64,000 nucleotides of DNA from Glutinoglossum americanum (Eukaryota; Ascomycota; Geoglossomycetes; Geoglossales; Geoglossaceae), in NCBI GenBank assembly GCA_020080175.1, contig JAGHQL010000009.1:180773-244772 (forward strand), written 5' to 3'. Of this stretch, positions 24,001 through 34,965 are shown in pieces (position 1 is the first letter of the stretch; the number at the start of each line of letters is the position of its first letter). The notes under the pieces were generated by a model. It was not told where the DNA came from. It did no database searches and saw nothing but the letters and a program-made list of their open reading frames with translations. Made by a program: the position numbers and the translations under genes.

Positions 24001-25836
24001 GGATGTTCGATCTGCTCCTTGGGAGACTCGTATGCTTTTGGTATCGCCGGTACTGGAGGAACCTCTTCTTCGGTGGCTGCCGAGCTGTGGAGATTTCTTG
24101 GCTTCGGTGTAGGCAGGCGACACGCGGAGAAGCTCTGGCTTAATCGAGGCTGCAAAGACCCTGTTGAAGTTCGTATCGAATTATAGCTTGTGTTCGATGA
24201 CACCGAAAGCCCGGAACTGTAGGATTTTCGATTCTGGTCGGGGGTAGTTCGAGATGATGAAGGCGTAACACTTTTTCTTGGGATCATTGATGGGGATTGG
24301 GCTGCTGACCGAGTGCTTGCTAAAAGTTCGGGTTGCGGCGTTGGAGGAGTTGTGGGGACCGGGGGTGGGTGTTGCAGAGTTGACATCCTCTTTAGCCTCC
24401 TTGCATCTGTTGGGCTAATCGTTCGAGCACCCAAGCCGGTCGCATGCATAGGCACTGTTGATATGCGTTTGCTGGAGCCGGAGGATGGTGTATTTGTTCT
24501 TCGTGCGGGAGATTTTCCTGGAGACTTCGAATTCGTAACGAAAGACGACCTTGCGTGATCGGGAGTCATAGAGGGTGTAGCTAGGTGTCCCTTCTCTTGT
24601 CTAGGAGGTGGCTGCAGCGACTTAGCTTTCAAGCTCCGTGATGTGGTCAGGTGTTTCGGGCCTTCGGTTGGATTGGCTATGGTTCCGCTGGCACTTGTCA
24701 AAGTCATGACGCCAGTAGCATCTCCCCCGTGTATCACCGGAGCTCCCGCGTTCCCCCCGAAACTCGGACGTTGCCTCTGTCTCGCTCGTTCGACGAAATC
24801 TGTTCCCAAGGCTCCAGGTCCTATTGATTTGCGTGGTGCGACGCCATTCGATGTGACATTGCTCTGCCGGCGTGTTCTCATCGCAAGAGGTGCAGTAGGT
24901 GGATCCATTGAAGAGGTTGATGACGTTTGGCTGGTTTGTCGAGACGAAAGACTTGGGCGGCGTAGTATTGAACCACTCCTTCCAAGCCGAGTACTGGAGA
25001 CAGCATTTCCGGAACTAGCTGGAACTGATATTGATGCCTTTTCCCCCGATTCCTGGTCGTTCTTCATGCCTCCTAGGATGCCTTTGCCTAATATTATGCC
25101 ACCGCCCCCCCCCGGTGCCGGAAATTCGCTTAATTGCGGCTCATTTGTGGTCACGATGCTTTGCTGTAGGTCATCGAAGCTGAGCGATGGAGCGAATTCA
25201 AATGACCCAGCCGTGTTCTCGTTGTCAAGAATCGGATCACCTGAAGGTCGGCCAAATGCGTAAAGAGTTGTAGTGTGGTTTGATCCGCTACTAGGAGTGG
25301 GCTCATTCAGATCGGTAGCGATGGAACGACTTGAAGACTTGAAGGGATTGCGGAGATTATCCCTAGACGGGAAAGTTAGATAGAATACCCCTAATTGAAT
25401 CTAAAGGACATACAACTTTGATGATGGGAAGTCTGGCGCACGACTTCCTAATGGCGCTTTCTGGTCCCTTACTACCGACTTTCTCCTCGAAGCCAAATTT
25501 GATCTTGGTTCGGTTATACCTTTCGTGGACGAAATCAAAGGACTCGAGCGTTGTCGAGCCGTATCGCTCTCTGAAATACTCTTCTGAAACCTTTTCCGTA
25601 CTCGAGTCTCTGCTATGTCTCGCATTCATGTCAGCAAGCGAACTGCAGCCATCAAAAACGCGGCTCCCCGTTTGCCAATGTAACCTCCAGCACGCAGCAC
25701 TATATTACTGACCTCCTGAACTTGAATCATCGGCCTTCGAGGACGTGTTCGACGCACGCGAATGGGGGGTAAATGAACTCCCATTCGCTGTTTGAGGTTG
25801 TGCAGTTACTCGCATGGGCATGACGGACTCCAGCAT
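21073..25836 (-). CDS. pom1: Pom1-like DYRK family protein kinase
   Basis: Four exons (25836-25713, 25609-25414, 25362-22308, 22245-21073) join to 1515 aa. The first ~1000 residues are Ser/Pro/Arg-rich and disordered. The DYRK-homology box (FGYDDDRGDYTIV) precedes the kinase domain: GKGSFGQVV loop, VAVKII lysine, HCDLKPENVLL catalytic loop, DFGSS, and the DYRK activation loop YTYIQSRFYRSPEVILG, whose second Tyr is autophosphorylated in this family. All key catalytic residues are present. The long tail and class-2 DYRK box fit Pom1, which controls cell polarity and size in fission yeast; orthology is inferred. A possible last intron (GTGAGT...CAACAG) would replace the final residues and end the protein at 21093 instead. 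Confidence 0.9.
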
Positions 25837-26802
25837 AGGGGAGATGTCGATGAACGGAACTATGTATTAGAGGCGACCGATCGCGTCTGACAGAAATGTA
25901 GATTCGAGAGCCGACCGATGGAGGTATCGAAGCAGGATTGTGACGTAGACAGGAATTGTTGGCAGAGGAGGTTCAGGGAAGATCCTCGACCCTCCGTCTC
26001 AGGAGCTTGAGGCTATCGACGAGACGACTTCATCTCAGTTTCCAGTAACAACCTCAACCAAGTCCAGATTCACGGGTGACTTGTTATGCTGCGTCAACAG
26101 TGAGAATCACCCGTTCGCGCCGACCGTCAAGGGTCCGCGCTTTCCTCTCTTAACGAATTCGACTTGGAGTAGAGTATGTGGAGGACGTTTGTAGTGATCG
26201 TGTGGTGTTGAGAACGGCCTAGGATCGCTTGGGGAAACTGTCAAAAGTATATTATTGTTTGGGGCAGGCCTAAGCTTTGCATGTGTAGTCAGCAAGTGTA
26301 GGGAGCTGCTACTTTCAATCCAGTGGAGAGGGCATTTCAGCGAATCGGCCAAACTGTCTCGGCATCCAATCAACGCAGATTACCCCGTCGGGATTGGACA
26401 CAATCACCACAAGACTCTTATCCCTTCTTAATATTACCCAGAACCTTATTTCGGAAGATAAATTCATCCTTTCTACACAGTGCTCCGATGCCCAATGGAT
26501 TATAGACGCTGTCACGGTTTACGTTTATGCCAAGTGAGCTCCCCCTATGCCTGCATTGACTTGGACGTCTATGTACCGTGATTGTGCACTTCGTTACTGG
26601 ATTACTTGGGGTCGCTTAGCCATGCGCGGTGCCAACGCGCTCGGTCTCGGTGCCGATGCGTAGCGACATCAACGTCAACCATAGAAAAAGAACATGATGC
26701 GACAAATGCGCACCTTTAAGTCCCGTTGTATCCAACCCACCGACTGATGCCGGCTTGCGGCTGCCTCTGCAGTTGCGTCTATTACTTTGCCCTTTCCAAG
26801 CA
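25837..26802. promoter_or_regulatory. Divergent intergenic region, pom1 / peroxin gene
   Basis: This 966-bp gap lies between two divergently transcribed genes and should hold both promoters. No coding exon or RNA gene was recognised in it. Confidence 0.45.
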
Positions 26803-28364
26803 ATGGACGAGTCCATGGCTGATGTCGTGAATCGCGATGAGCCGATTCCAGCGATTCCCTTTCCAGGCAGTGGGGATGCATCTGACGTCGACCGAACGCT
26901 TGTGAAGCGTGACCTCCTAAGACATACCACTTTCCACAGGAGAACGCACTCGGATGGGGAGAAAGGCGGCCCTGCCTCTAGTTTGCAGGACAGGCTATTT
27001 GCAAAGTGCTTCAATCCATTATTTTTTGTTCGTCTCCGAGATAATCCTTCGTAGGCTGACGCTGAGAATTATGTAGGCTTCTACAGCAGGTGATACCCTC
27101 GGAAGATATTGAGAGGCTCTCCGAAATGCAAGACATGGATACGAAGTCTTCTATTGAAGTGAAACGACCAAAATTTAGCCTCCCGTTGATGACTAGCAAC
27201 TTTCGACGATTCAACGCCAGGTAATATAATACTTACGTTATGAGTCTCTGTTTCTGACATATCCATAGAATCGGAGTGGTCTTTGTCTTCCAGAATCAGC
27301 TCATCCGCCTCTTCTCCTGGCGCCACCCGACGCGCACGTTGTCCTTCCTTGCCGTTTACTCGTTTGTCTGCCTCGATCCGAATCTCTTAACCGTCCTACC
27401 AGTTGCTGCTATACTGCTCTCCATTATGGTTCCTTCCTTCATCACCCGACACCCGCCTCCGCCTACAAACCTCCCCACCGATCCTTATGCTGCATCTGGT
27501 CCACCTGTCGCCCCCCCCCGCGAGGCGAAAGTGGTCAATGAACTAAGCGGGGACTTCTTTCGAAACCTAAGGGATCTTCAGAATGTCATGGAGGACTTTT
27601 CGCAGGTTCATGATAAATTTAACTCCCTCATTTTACCGCATACAAATTTCTCGAATGAACCACTAAGCTCCACTGTCTTTCTCTTCCTCTTCGCTATAAC
27701 ATGCGTTATGTTCTTAGCGTCTCACCTCCTCCCCTGGCGTGCCGTCTTCCTCGTTGGCGGCTGGTTTATCATTGCCGCTGGCCACCCAAGGCTCCAGCGT
27801 TCCCTGCGGACTGCACATGATGAACACCTCCTCCCTCGCGAGCGAGAAGCACAGGGCTGGCTAAACGCCTGGATAGAACATGACATCATCCTTGACTCTT
27901 CCCCTGAATCCCGTGAAGTTGAGATCTTCGAGCTACAGAAGCGCGTTTGGTCTAGCAGCAGCATTGGAGAATGGGAGGGTTGGGTCTTCTCGCCTTCGCC
28001 CTACGATCCTCTATCATCAACGCGCATATCAGGAGATCGTCCACAAGGCACTCGATTCTTCGAAGATGTTAAGCCGCCTCTTGGTTGGGAATGGGTGGAT
28101 AAGAAATGGACTCTGGATCTGCTGAGTAAGGACTGGGTGGAGGAGCGGATGATCACAGGGGTGGAAGTGGAAACAGAAGGCGAAAGATGGGTATATGATA
28201 TTATATATGGTATAGGTGAGGAAGAAGCTTTGAAGAAGAGGAAGGGAAAGAGACGAGATTGGGAGGAGGCGAGGGAGAGGGGGAAGAAAGGTGAATGGAG
28301 ACGAAGGAGGTGGGTGAGAATGGTAAAGAGGAAAATTCCAGCCAAGATGATCCAACGAGTATGA
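26803..28364 (+). CDS. Pex23/Pex24-family integral peroxisomal peroxin
   Basis: Three exons (26803-27005, 27077-27220, 27269-28364) give 480 aa. The conserved N-terminal block reads LQDRLFAKLLQQVIPSEDI, then KFSLPLMTSNFRRFNARIGV and VFVFQNQLIRLFSW. Hydrophobic segments follow (LSFLAVYSFVCLDPNLLTVL; PVAAILLSIMVPSF; STVFLFLFAITCVMFLASHL; AVFLVGGWFIIAAG). The C-terminal half holds the dysferlin-type motifs EWEGWVFSPSPYDP and GWEWVDKKWTLDL, then WVYD. This family (yeast Pex28-Pex32, Yarrowia Pex23/Pex24) sits in the ER or peroxisome membrane and controls peroxisome number, size and ER contacts. Which paralogue this is cannot be settled by eye. The last ~50 residues are very basic. It shares an upstream region with the divergent pom1 gene. 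Confidence 0.88.
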
Positions 28365-30307
28365 CCTATGTATCCTGGAGGGAGTTATATTATTTATTTA
28401 TTTTTTATTTTTGCTCGGAAGGAGTTAGGTCCTGCCTCCGTATGCTCTTTCGGGCCTGGGTTTAGGCAGATAGATGGGCTCCTGCAAAGGGCATTTTATT
28501 TCCTATCGGGTCCAAGAGAGGATGGTGGGTTGCATACTAGGCTGAACGAAGGTCATGAATTACCATCAATTTCCTTACACATCAAAGAATGTAAATCAAG
28601 GGCTCGCAGATACTCGGCTACTAGCTCGAGTAGGTTTCCCTGGGCAGGCTTTGGGGCTTGCTACATTTTTTGCAACTCAGGTGGATTTGCTCGCGATTTC
28701 TCTTGTCTTCTAGGATGAATGGAGAATATACTCCCCTAATGCTAGCAGCCGGGGCTCCGGCTTGCCCGTTAGGTGTAATAGAGTTCTCCGCCAAGACGAA
28801 CATGCAAGTTGGGACTATAAATGGAGCAACTCTAAGCACGGTAAGAGCATGTGGTTTTGTTTATTCACTGGTGGGAGAGTGACTATTATACTCGAGTTTA
28901 ACGCGCATGTTCCACACGTGTTGGGGGTGCCGGAAGACCCCTTATGGGATTACTTACCCAGGCTCAATGTGTTTTTTTGTTTGGGAAAAAACTTTTTTTG
29001 GACGGACTCATTATGTAATGGCAGCTCCCCTGAGGTTCCCGAATCTCAGTTTCCTACATGTATCGTGTTCGACTCCGTCGGAGGTTCCGTTTGTTTCGCG
29101 CTTTTCGAGGATGCGGGTTCAAGTGCATACGTTCTATGTTCGTTTTCACCTTCTCACCGCTCACACAGCCTTTTTTTTTGGCTATTATTCGGAGGGGTTT
29201 TGGGCTTCGTTTTTTCTCCTCTTGCCTTCCAGATTTGCTCGCGTTAGACAGTAAACTGTAGGAATCGAGCCGGCTGTGTGTACATTTTAGGGAGTGAGAT
29301 GAGACGAGATGTGGTGATACGGTAATGTGGACGTTTTCTGCGTTGGCAGTAGCGCGTTCCTCTTGCCTTAGCTTAGGAGATTTCTGCTGGCTATACATCT
29401 TGCACGGAAGAATATTCGTTTCTCTTTTTTCTTTAACTACAAATGTGTTTCGTTGGCTGCATCATAGAGTAGGTGCTTACCGTTTTGGCTGAGGGGGGGT
29501 GAGGGGTATTAAGTCTTCACATAATTCTCACGGAATATAGAGCGTGTGTAGAGTTTGATGGCTTCATGCAAGAGATATATGCGGCGGTTGGATTTACAAC
29601 AACTAATGCTATGACAAATGCCGACGCGTGACCATTAAGCTTGGAGACTCGAGCCCCTATAGGGGCCACTCGGGTTTGAAATGGAGGAAAAGCATATCTG
29701 GGGCTTATTCATCTATGGGTATCGCTGCGGAGTAAATGAGTCTCCTGAAGGAAAGAGGTTAATGACGGAGTTAGGTCGAGACCTGTGATCCAGAAAATAA
29801 ATCAACTTAGGGAGCACAGAATTTGTACATCCCAGTTGAGCATTTATGGACAGAAGCAGTATTACAGTGCCTCCTATGCTTCTTTCCCTCTCGGTTTGCT
29901 TCATGTAGAAGCCGGCAGCGAAACGAACAAGAGGTTCGTATGCTGCCGTTAAGAAAGTTGGGGGTGTGTACAAAGCTGCGAACAAGGCCCCTATGCATGT
30001 GGAGTAGTGAAAACATGGAAGCAAGAGCGCCATACTGAGCAAATGCAACGAATAAATGCCGCCTTGGGAAATCAAAGATGCAAAACACCGGGAACACCAT
30101 GTTTCACGTGAAAATATCAAATGCTCCATCTTTTCAGTGATACACGTGCGGTAAAGAAGCGGGAAAAACTGAATTTAATGGGTGGTCTGAAGGATTGAAC
30201 TGGGGGGTATCCGGAATCGTCCCGGGAGCTCGAGGCACTGTCTTATAGGGCCTAGTCTTGAAGACCTTGCGACAAGAAAACAGGAGCCGGCACTGGAGAG
30301 CACGATT
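28365..30307. other. 1.9-kb region without a supported gene
   Basis: Two genes point towards this stretch from each side, so it holds both 3' ends. Open frames at 28621-29400 overlap on both strands and have no family resemblance. A 14-bp perfect palindrome centred on CCCCTATAGGGG lies at 29653-29666. Confidence 0.4.
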
Positions 30308-31375
30308 TCAGTCCTCCCAAATGGTTTCTAGATCTAAGTCGCCTCTCCTCTCGGCACCACAGACACTCCATCGCTTCCTCTTGTCCCTCGACCCAAACCC
30401 TGGCCCTAAGCCAATAATGCCAGCCCTTCCCCCAGCCCCAGGAACATCTAAACCACCTCTTCCTTGCGCATTGGTGTCGCCTGATGTTGGCCCGTTGGTA
30501 GCCGCCTCAGCCGCATCAGCTGCAGCCGCTGCAGCTTTTAGCTTTGCCAATCGTTCCGCTTCCAACGCAGCCTCTTCGGCATCGGGAGAGTCCGCAATCG
30601 TTTCTAAACTTGATATACTTGGGCTTCTGGAGCGACATGACGTTGGAGTGGATGGCATGGACGAATTGGAAGAAAAGGACGCAGGGTAATTGCTACTTAG
30701 CGGATGTGGCTCATTATATTTTGCATGGCTTGAAAGCGGGGAGGAGCTGGTCCAGGTCGGTGTTGAGAAACCTCCGAAGCTTGGGGGTTGGGATAATTGT
30801 CGGAGCGGGGAGACAGGCCGATGGCGCAACTGGAAGTTGTTTCCAGAGAAAGCAGTTCCGTTTTGGGCGTTCGTGAAAAGCTCGTTCTTAGACGTGCTGT
30901 CCACATTACCGTTGTCTGTCGTTCGCCCTCCAATATCCGTCAAACTCGATCTATATCCGCCAGTACCCGGAAACGGGTCATCCCGAGATTTGCGTAAAGG
31001 GGTGCGATTCGACCCAGGCGGGCCAAGCGGGCTTGAAGGCCTGACGGCTGTAGGCATGATTATTCGGCCTCCAGTATCAACGACTGGCATTGAGTGTGCC
31101 CTAATCATCGTTGGAGGTGTGAGGCTGCTAAGTGAGGAACGAGATCTGAGGTGGCTTCGCGAGAAAGGCGACCGATTACGAGGCCGCGATATGTTTGAAG
31201 TGCCGAGCGGGAGGTGAGGTGAGAGAGAGGGTATAGGATCTGTGTTGCGTTGTGGAGTTGTCGGAGGTAGCGTCTTCTCATAGGGACTGTTATAGGATTC
31301 GGGTGAGGCACGTAGAGTCGAGCTTGGAGGGGAAGGTGGCCTCTCATTCTGAATTGACGAAGGTGTGTTATCCAT
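30308..31375 (-). CDS. Ser/Pro-rich fungal protein with conserved C terminus
   Basis: An intronless 355-aa frame with ATG at 31375. Most of it is disordered and Ser/Pro/Arg-rich, with many SP sites and repeated RSRS-type basic motifs. Around residue 250 the text changes to SRSPSISSLETIADSPDAEE, followed by a short Ala-rich helix (LEAERLAKLKAAAAAADAAE), a Gly-rich linker and a compact ending with RDKRKRWSVCGAERRGDLDL and ETIWED. I recognise this ending as typical of uncharacterised ascomycete proteins annotated as basic proline-rich; this is from memory. The function is unknown. A conserved terminal peptide on a disordered chain suggests a docking motif. Confidence 0.75.
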   Translation of the reverse strand: MDNTPSSIQNERPPSPPSSTLRASPESYNSPYEKTLPPTTPQRNTDPIPSLSPHLPLGTSNISRPRNRSPFSRSHLRSRSSLSSLTPPTMIRAHSMPVVDTGGRIIMPTAVRPSSPLGPPGSNRTPLRKSRDDPFPGTGGYRSSLTDIGGRTTDNGNVDSTSKNELFTNAQNGTAFSGNNFQLRHRPVSPLRQLSQPPSFGGFSTPTWTSSSPLSSHAKYNEPHPLSSNYPASFSSNSSMPSTPTSCRSRSPSISSLETIADSPDAEEAALEAERLAKLKAAAAAADAAEAATNGPTSGDTNAQGRGGLDVPGAGGRAGIIGLGPGFGSRDKRKRWSVCGAERRGDLDLETIWED

Positions 31376-32325
31376 GCTGGTTGAGTGGATAAACTGCTAT
31401 CGATTTCGATCTCGATATCAAGGCGTTCAAAGTCGGGTTCATGAACAAAGAAGATTGCCGGCCACCTCAGTTCACCTGCTTGGTTTTTTTGATAGAAGTT
31501 TCCGGTGACAAACGGAAATTGGGTTGGGATATTTTGTTGGTTGAGTTAAAACTCGGGTCAACACTGTTGAATTTGTCAATGCGGCTAGGTGCTTTCCGAA
31601 GCTGGAAGGGCCGCGAAGCACAGCTTGCGGAAGTGCAGGAAGAATAGTTTTGTTTGTTGGATTTAACCTCCTCCCTTCCACTTCGTGCTTCGATTGTTGT
31701 CGTTTGTACCCCTTTCTTCGGGAGAGCGTGCAGGTGCAGCGTACGCCTTAAGTGCCGCGAGAAAGCATACAATTATGCCCTGTGAATGCGGTACGCGAAT
31801 CGGGCGCGGAGAAACGAGCCTCCAAGGCCTTTGAGCATGCGCGAATCGATGAGTCAGATGAACGAGAGGAGAGTGACTCGTAGGCAAAGTCTCGACGTGA
31901 TGAGGTCTTGCAGCAACCAACATCATTCATGATTCGGCAAGGACCCCTCCTCAATGAGTACTTTAGCTGTGGTGATGGCTTGCCAGGGTTCACGCGGGGA
32001 TAGTTGCTGGGCATTTGTGGAACCCCTGGTCATTTTGCGATGCGATGGTGCTACGTAAATTGGGATCGAAAGTCCGCCCTGATTAAATCTACGCAGGAGT
32101 GCAGACGCCACGGCGCTCCACCCGACCGTCACATTTTTGCTTGAGAAATGTTTTTCATACGTAGTATTTAAATTAATTCTTAGCCACAATCCAACCGAGA
32201 CATTTTGCTGTGGGATAAGTTGTTCATTCGGGGCTCATTCCGCGTATCGGGAGAGCATCTAGCTAAGCGCCTAATCGTGGCAGTCCCACATTACCGCTGA
32301 ACATATCCGTAACTTCTTGTACCAC
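31376..32325. other. Intergenic between two minus-strand genes
   Basis: No supported gene. It contains the promoter of the Ser/Pro-rich gene and the 3' end of snu13; open frames here are short and unlike known proteins. Confidence 0.4.
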
Positions 32326-32815
32326 CTAGATCATGAGTCTCTCTACTTTATCCTTGAGGCTCTGGATCTGGCCCATTAAATCACTCGCCTCGTTTGTCGT
32401 GATGCTGGCGGCAATAACGGATCTGGCCACGCCACAGGAACGCCCGAGAGCGGCTTTCGAAGGAACGTAAACGTATGGGACATTTTTGTCCTCACACAAT
32501 AATGGCAAATGGAGGAGTATCGCTAGAGGTGCGGTGTCTGCTGCAAGGATGATAATTTCAGAGATACCACGATTGAGTGTTTTCGTCGCTATTTCAGAGC
32601 GTTGTCAGTTAAGAGCAGCGGCGGCTTGGTATCACCAATCATACCTTCATTTGCGCCCTTCTTTAACTGACGGTAATGGCTGGCCTGCTGACATAGGTCC
32701 AGAATCTCTGTGGTAAGGGCGGTGTCTGCGACCGGCCAAGCTGTGTAGAAGAAGTCAATCGAAGGTCTTCCAAAAGAAGGTACCTGAGCGTACCTGCAGC
32801 GTTGCCTTCCGCCAT
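32326..32815 (-). CDS. snu13: Snu13, U3/U4 RNA-binding protein (L7Ae family)
   Basis: Three exons (32815-32794, 32740-32645, 32588-32326) give exactly 126 aa, the length of yeast Snu13. The first exon is only 22 nt and encodes MAEGNAA. The body reads [20 protein letters not shown], then [37 protein letters not shown] and [20 protein letters not shown]. The GANE-xTK motif and the VPSKAALGR block bind the kink-turn of U4 snRNA and box C/D snoRNAs in this family. The protein is a core part of the U4/U6.U5 tri-snRNP and of the box C/D snoRNP, in the nucleus and nucleolus. All splice sites are GT-AG. It is divergent to the V-ATPase c gene. Confidence 0.96.
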
Positions 32816-33264
32816 TATTGACTCGGATTACTATATGGGGGGTATGTGATTTAGAATAAGGAGAGATAAACTCAAAGGGTTCCTTGCGTTGGCTCGCCCT
32901 TTTGGGTATTATGTTTGAGCTTTTGTGCGGAGGGTGAGATCTAAAATCACGATATGCTCGTCTTCTAGAAAGCACGTGACCGAATTAATCGATTCTATTA
33001 CGATATTTCTTCCCAAATACATAGATGTTTATTATCTATTTAGTAGTTCATAACTCATACTTAAGCTATATGTAAATGATTTGGGTGAATGTCGAGTACA
33101 TCTCGTGACATGCTTTCGCTTCCTCAGGGTCCACGCCTCCCTCCAGCATCAACTTCATCTTAATCGTCACCCGATATCTTGAGTTCATCGTCAACTTTCT
33201 TATTCAGTTCCCTAGCTATTAAAAGGCTCTCAACTTAATCTCAGGGGAGCAAGTCACTTAAACT
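32816..33264. promoter_or_regulatory. Shared upstream region, snu13 / vma3
   Basis: A 449-bp gap between divergent housekeeping genes; both promoters must lie here. It contains an AT-rich patch at about 32985-33075. Confidence 0.5.
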
Positions 33265-34209
33265 ATGGTCTCAGAACTTTGGTAAGTCGGCTTTGGCTTT
33301 CCTGTCCGTCTTGTCCTGTTTGCTCTCTGGAATCAAAATCGAGAGTTGCGGATTAGGTGGTCAAGCTGCTTTGGGAGAGCTTAGTTATGTTATCGATAGC
33401 TTTGAGATAAGATGCTGACATGTTATCGTTGTTACAGCCCCGTTTATGCTGTTAGTACACCACATTCATGCAGATACAAGCCCATGGAATCACTATCCAC
33501 CTTGCATAAGCTTTTCAGCGTGATCAAGTGCGGCTTACAACAGATTGTAGCCTTTCTTTGGTGCGATGGGCTGCACGGCAGCTATCGTATTCACCTGTTT
33601 CGGTGCCTCATACGGGACCGCAAAGTCCGGCGTTGGTATAGCTGCGATGGGAGTCCTCCGGCCTGATATGATAGTCAAGAGTATGTTTAAAAGCTCTAAT
33701 GGCATTAGCATTTGGAATCTAGTTTAGGAGAACTAACCTTGAATGGCAGATATCGTTCCCGTTATTATGGCTGGTATCATCGGTATCTATGGTCTTGTGG
33801 TATCGGTGCTTATCTCGGATGGGCTGAAGCAAGAGCTGCCCCTATTTGCGGGATTCATCCAATTGGGAGCTGGCTTAAGTGTTGGCTTGGCTGGTCTAGC
33901 AGCGGGGTTAGTCGCTCATGACGCTCTCGCCTATATTTTCAATAATAATCGGAGATTGCCTGAGCTAACTTATCTGCATAGTTTTGCTATTGGTATTGTT
34001 GGTGATGCCGGCGTTAGAGGAACTGCCCAGCAACCAAGATTATTTGTTGGCATGATTCTCATCCTCATTTTTGCAGAAGTCCTAGGTATGTTATTGGCCT
34101 GTCTTGTTCTACTTTGCGAAACACTAATTGATGGGGATTTGTAGGGCTGTATGGACTTATTGTAGCGTTGTTAATGAACGCAAAGACCAACCTTGATGTC
34201 AAATGTTAG
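33265..34209 (+). CDS. vma3: V-type ATPase proteolipid subunit c
   Basis: Six exons (33265-33281, 33438-33450, 33551-33680, 33750-33906, 33982-34085, 34145-34209) give 161 aa. Exon 1 is 17 nt and exon 2 only 13 nt, together encoding MVSELCPVYA. The product has four membrane helices: [60 protein letters not shown] and [20 protein letters not shown]. The essential proton-carrying glutamate is the E in IFAEVLG. The N terminus (ELCPVYAPFFG) and the C terminus favour subunit c (Vma3) over c' (Vma11). It forms the rotor ring that pumps protons into vacuoles and Golgi. Two introns use the less common donor GTTAGT. Confidence 0.95.
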
Positions 34210-34965
34210 ATGTCTGGACGCAGATCAACAGCTCGAGCAGGATAGCCTACAAAGCCATGGATACCGCAGACTGGGTCTATGACCAACAGTCCTTTTGAAT
34301 GTCTAACTGCAATTTTCCACATGGATTTGCCCGGTGGGAGCTGTTGAAGAGGGGACATTGAATGTGTGGGGCTGCGCGTCGTTGCCTCGCGTTGGCGCGC
34401 TTTCCAGAGCACAGTCACAAGGCGGAAGAATAATAGTTCAAGCACCGTGTATCTTAGCCCATTTTTCTTCCCGGTTCGGTGGGAATTTATGTATTCGTTG
34501 CACCCTTCTACTTCTGGTTGACCGAATTATGCTGCATCTTTAATAGAGATAGGACACCGCTGAGCCGAGACAACTGCCAGGTAGTTTCCGCTTAGTCCCT
34601 TGTACTGCAACGACGTAGGCGTAACATTCACTTTGATAAACTCAGTGCAGAGATGTGCAGACGGACTTAACACGCCTGCCGATACCGATATCTAACGGCG
34701 CGGATGAATAGCTTCTACTAACCCCGACGTATTAATGCCGTTTACGCTCTGATTGGGTAAGACCGTCATCGTTGCCCGTTCCTTGTTAGTGTGAACCAAC
34801 CATTGCGCGTCCAACCTTCTGGCGCCCGCCCCCCTCTTGCTCCGCTTTCCTATACGCTGGTTTCCTCTCCCTCGTCTTTCCTTCAATAACAATAAAAGAC
34901 TCGGTCGACTCATTAATCGCGGGTACGCCCAACATATCCGGCAACTAGTATTTACACGCACAATA
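34210..34965. other. Intergenic between vma3 and the NAPE-PLD gene
   Basis: No supported gene. It contains the 3' flank of one plus-strand gene and the promoter of the next. Confidence 0.45.

Noticed and set aside
22284-25263. Plus-strand frames such as those at 23584-24186 and 24643-25263
   Set aside because: They lie opposite the long disordered exon of the DYRK kinase, which has a consistent exon chain and conserved kinase motifs.
28621-29400. Overlapping frames on both strands between the peroxin and the Ser/Pro-rich gene
   Set aside because: Composition and lack of motifs suggest non-coding 3' DNA.
29653-29666. Palindrome GCCCCTATAGGGGC as a regulatory site
   Set aside because: Perfect, but short and isolated between two 3' ends; no repeat elsewhere was noticed.
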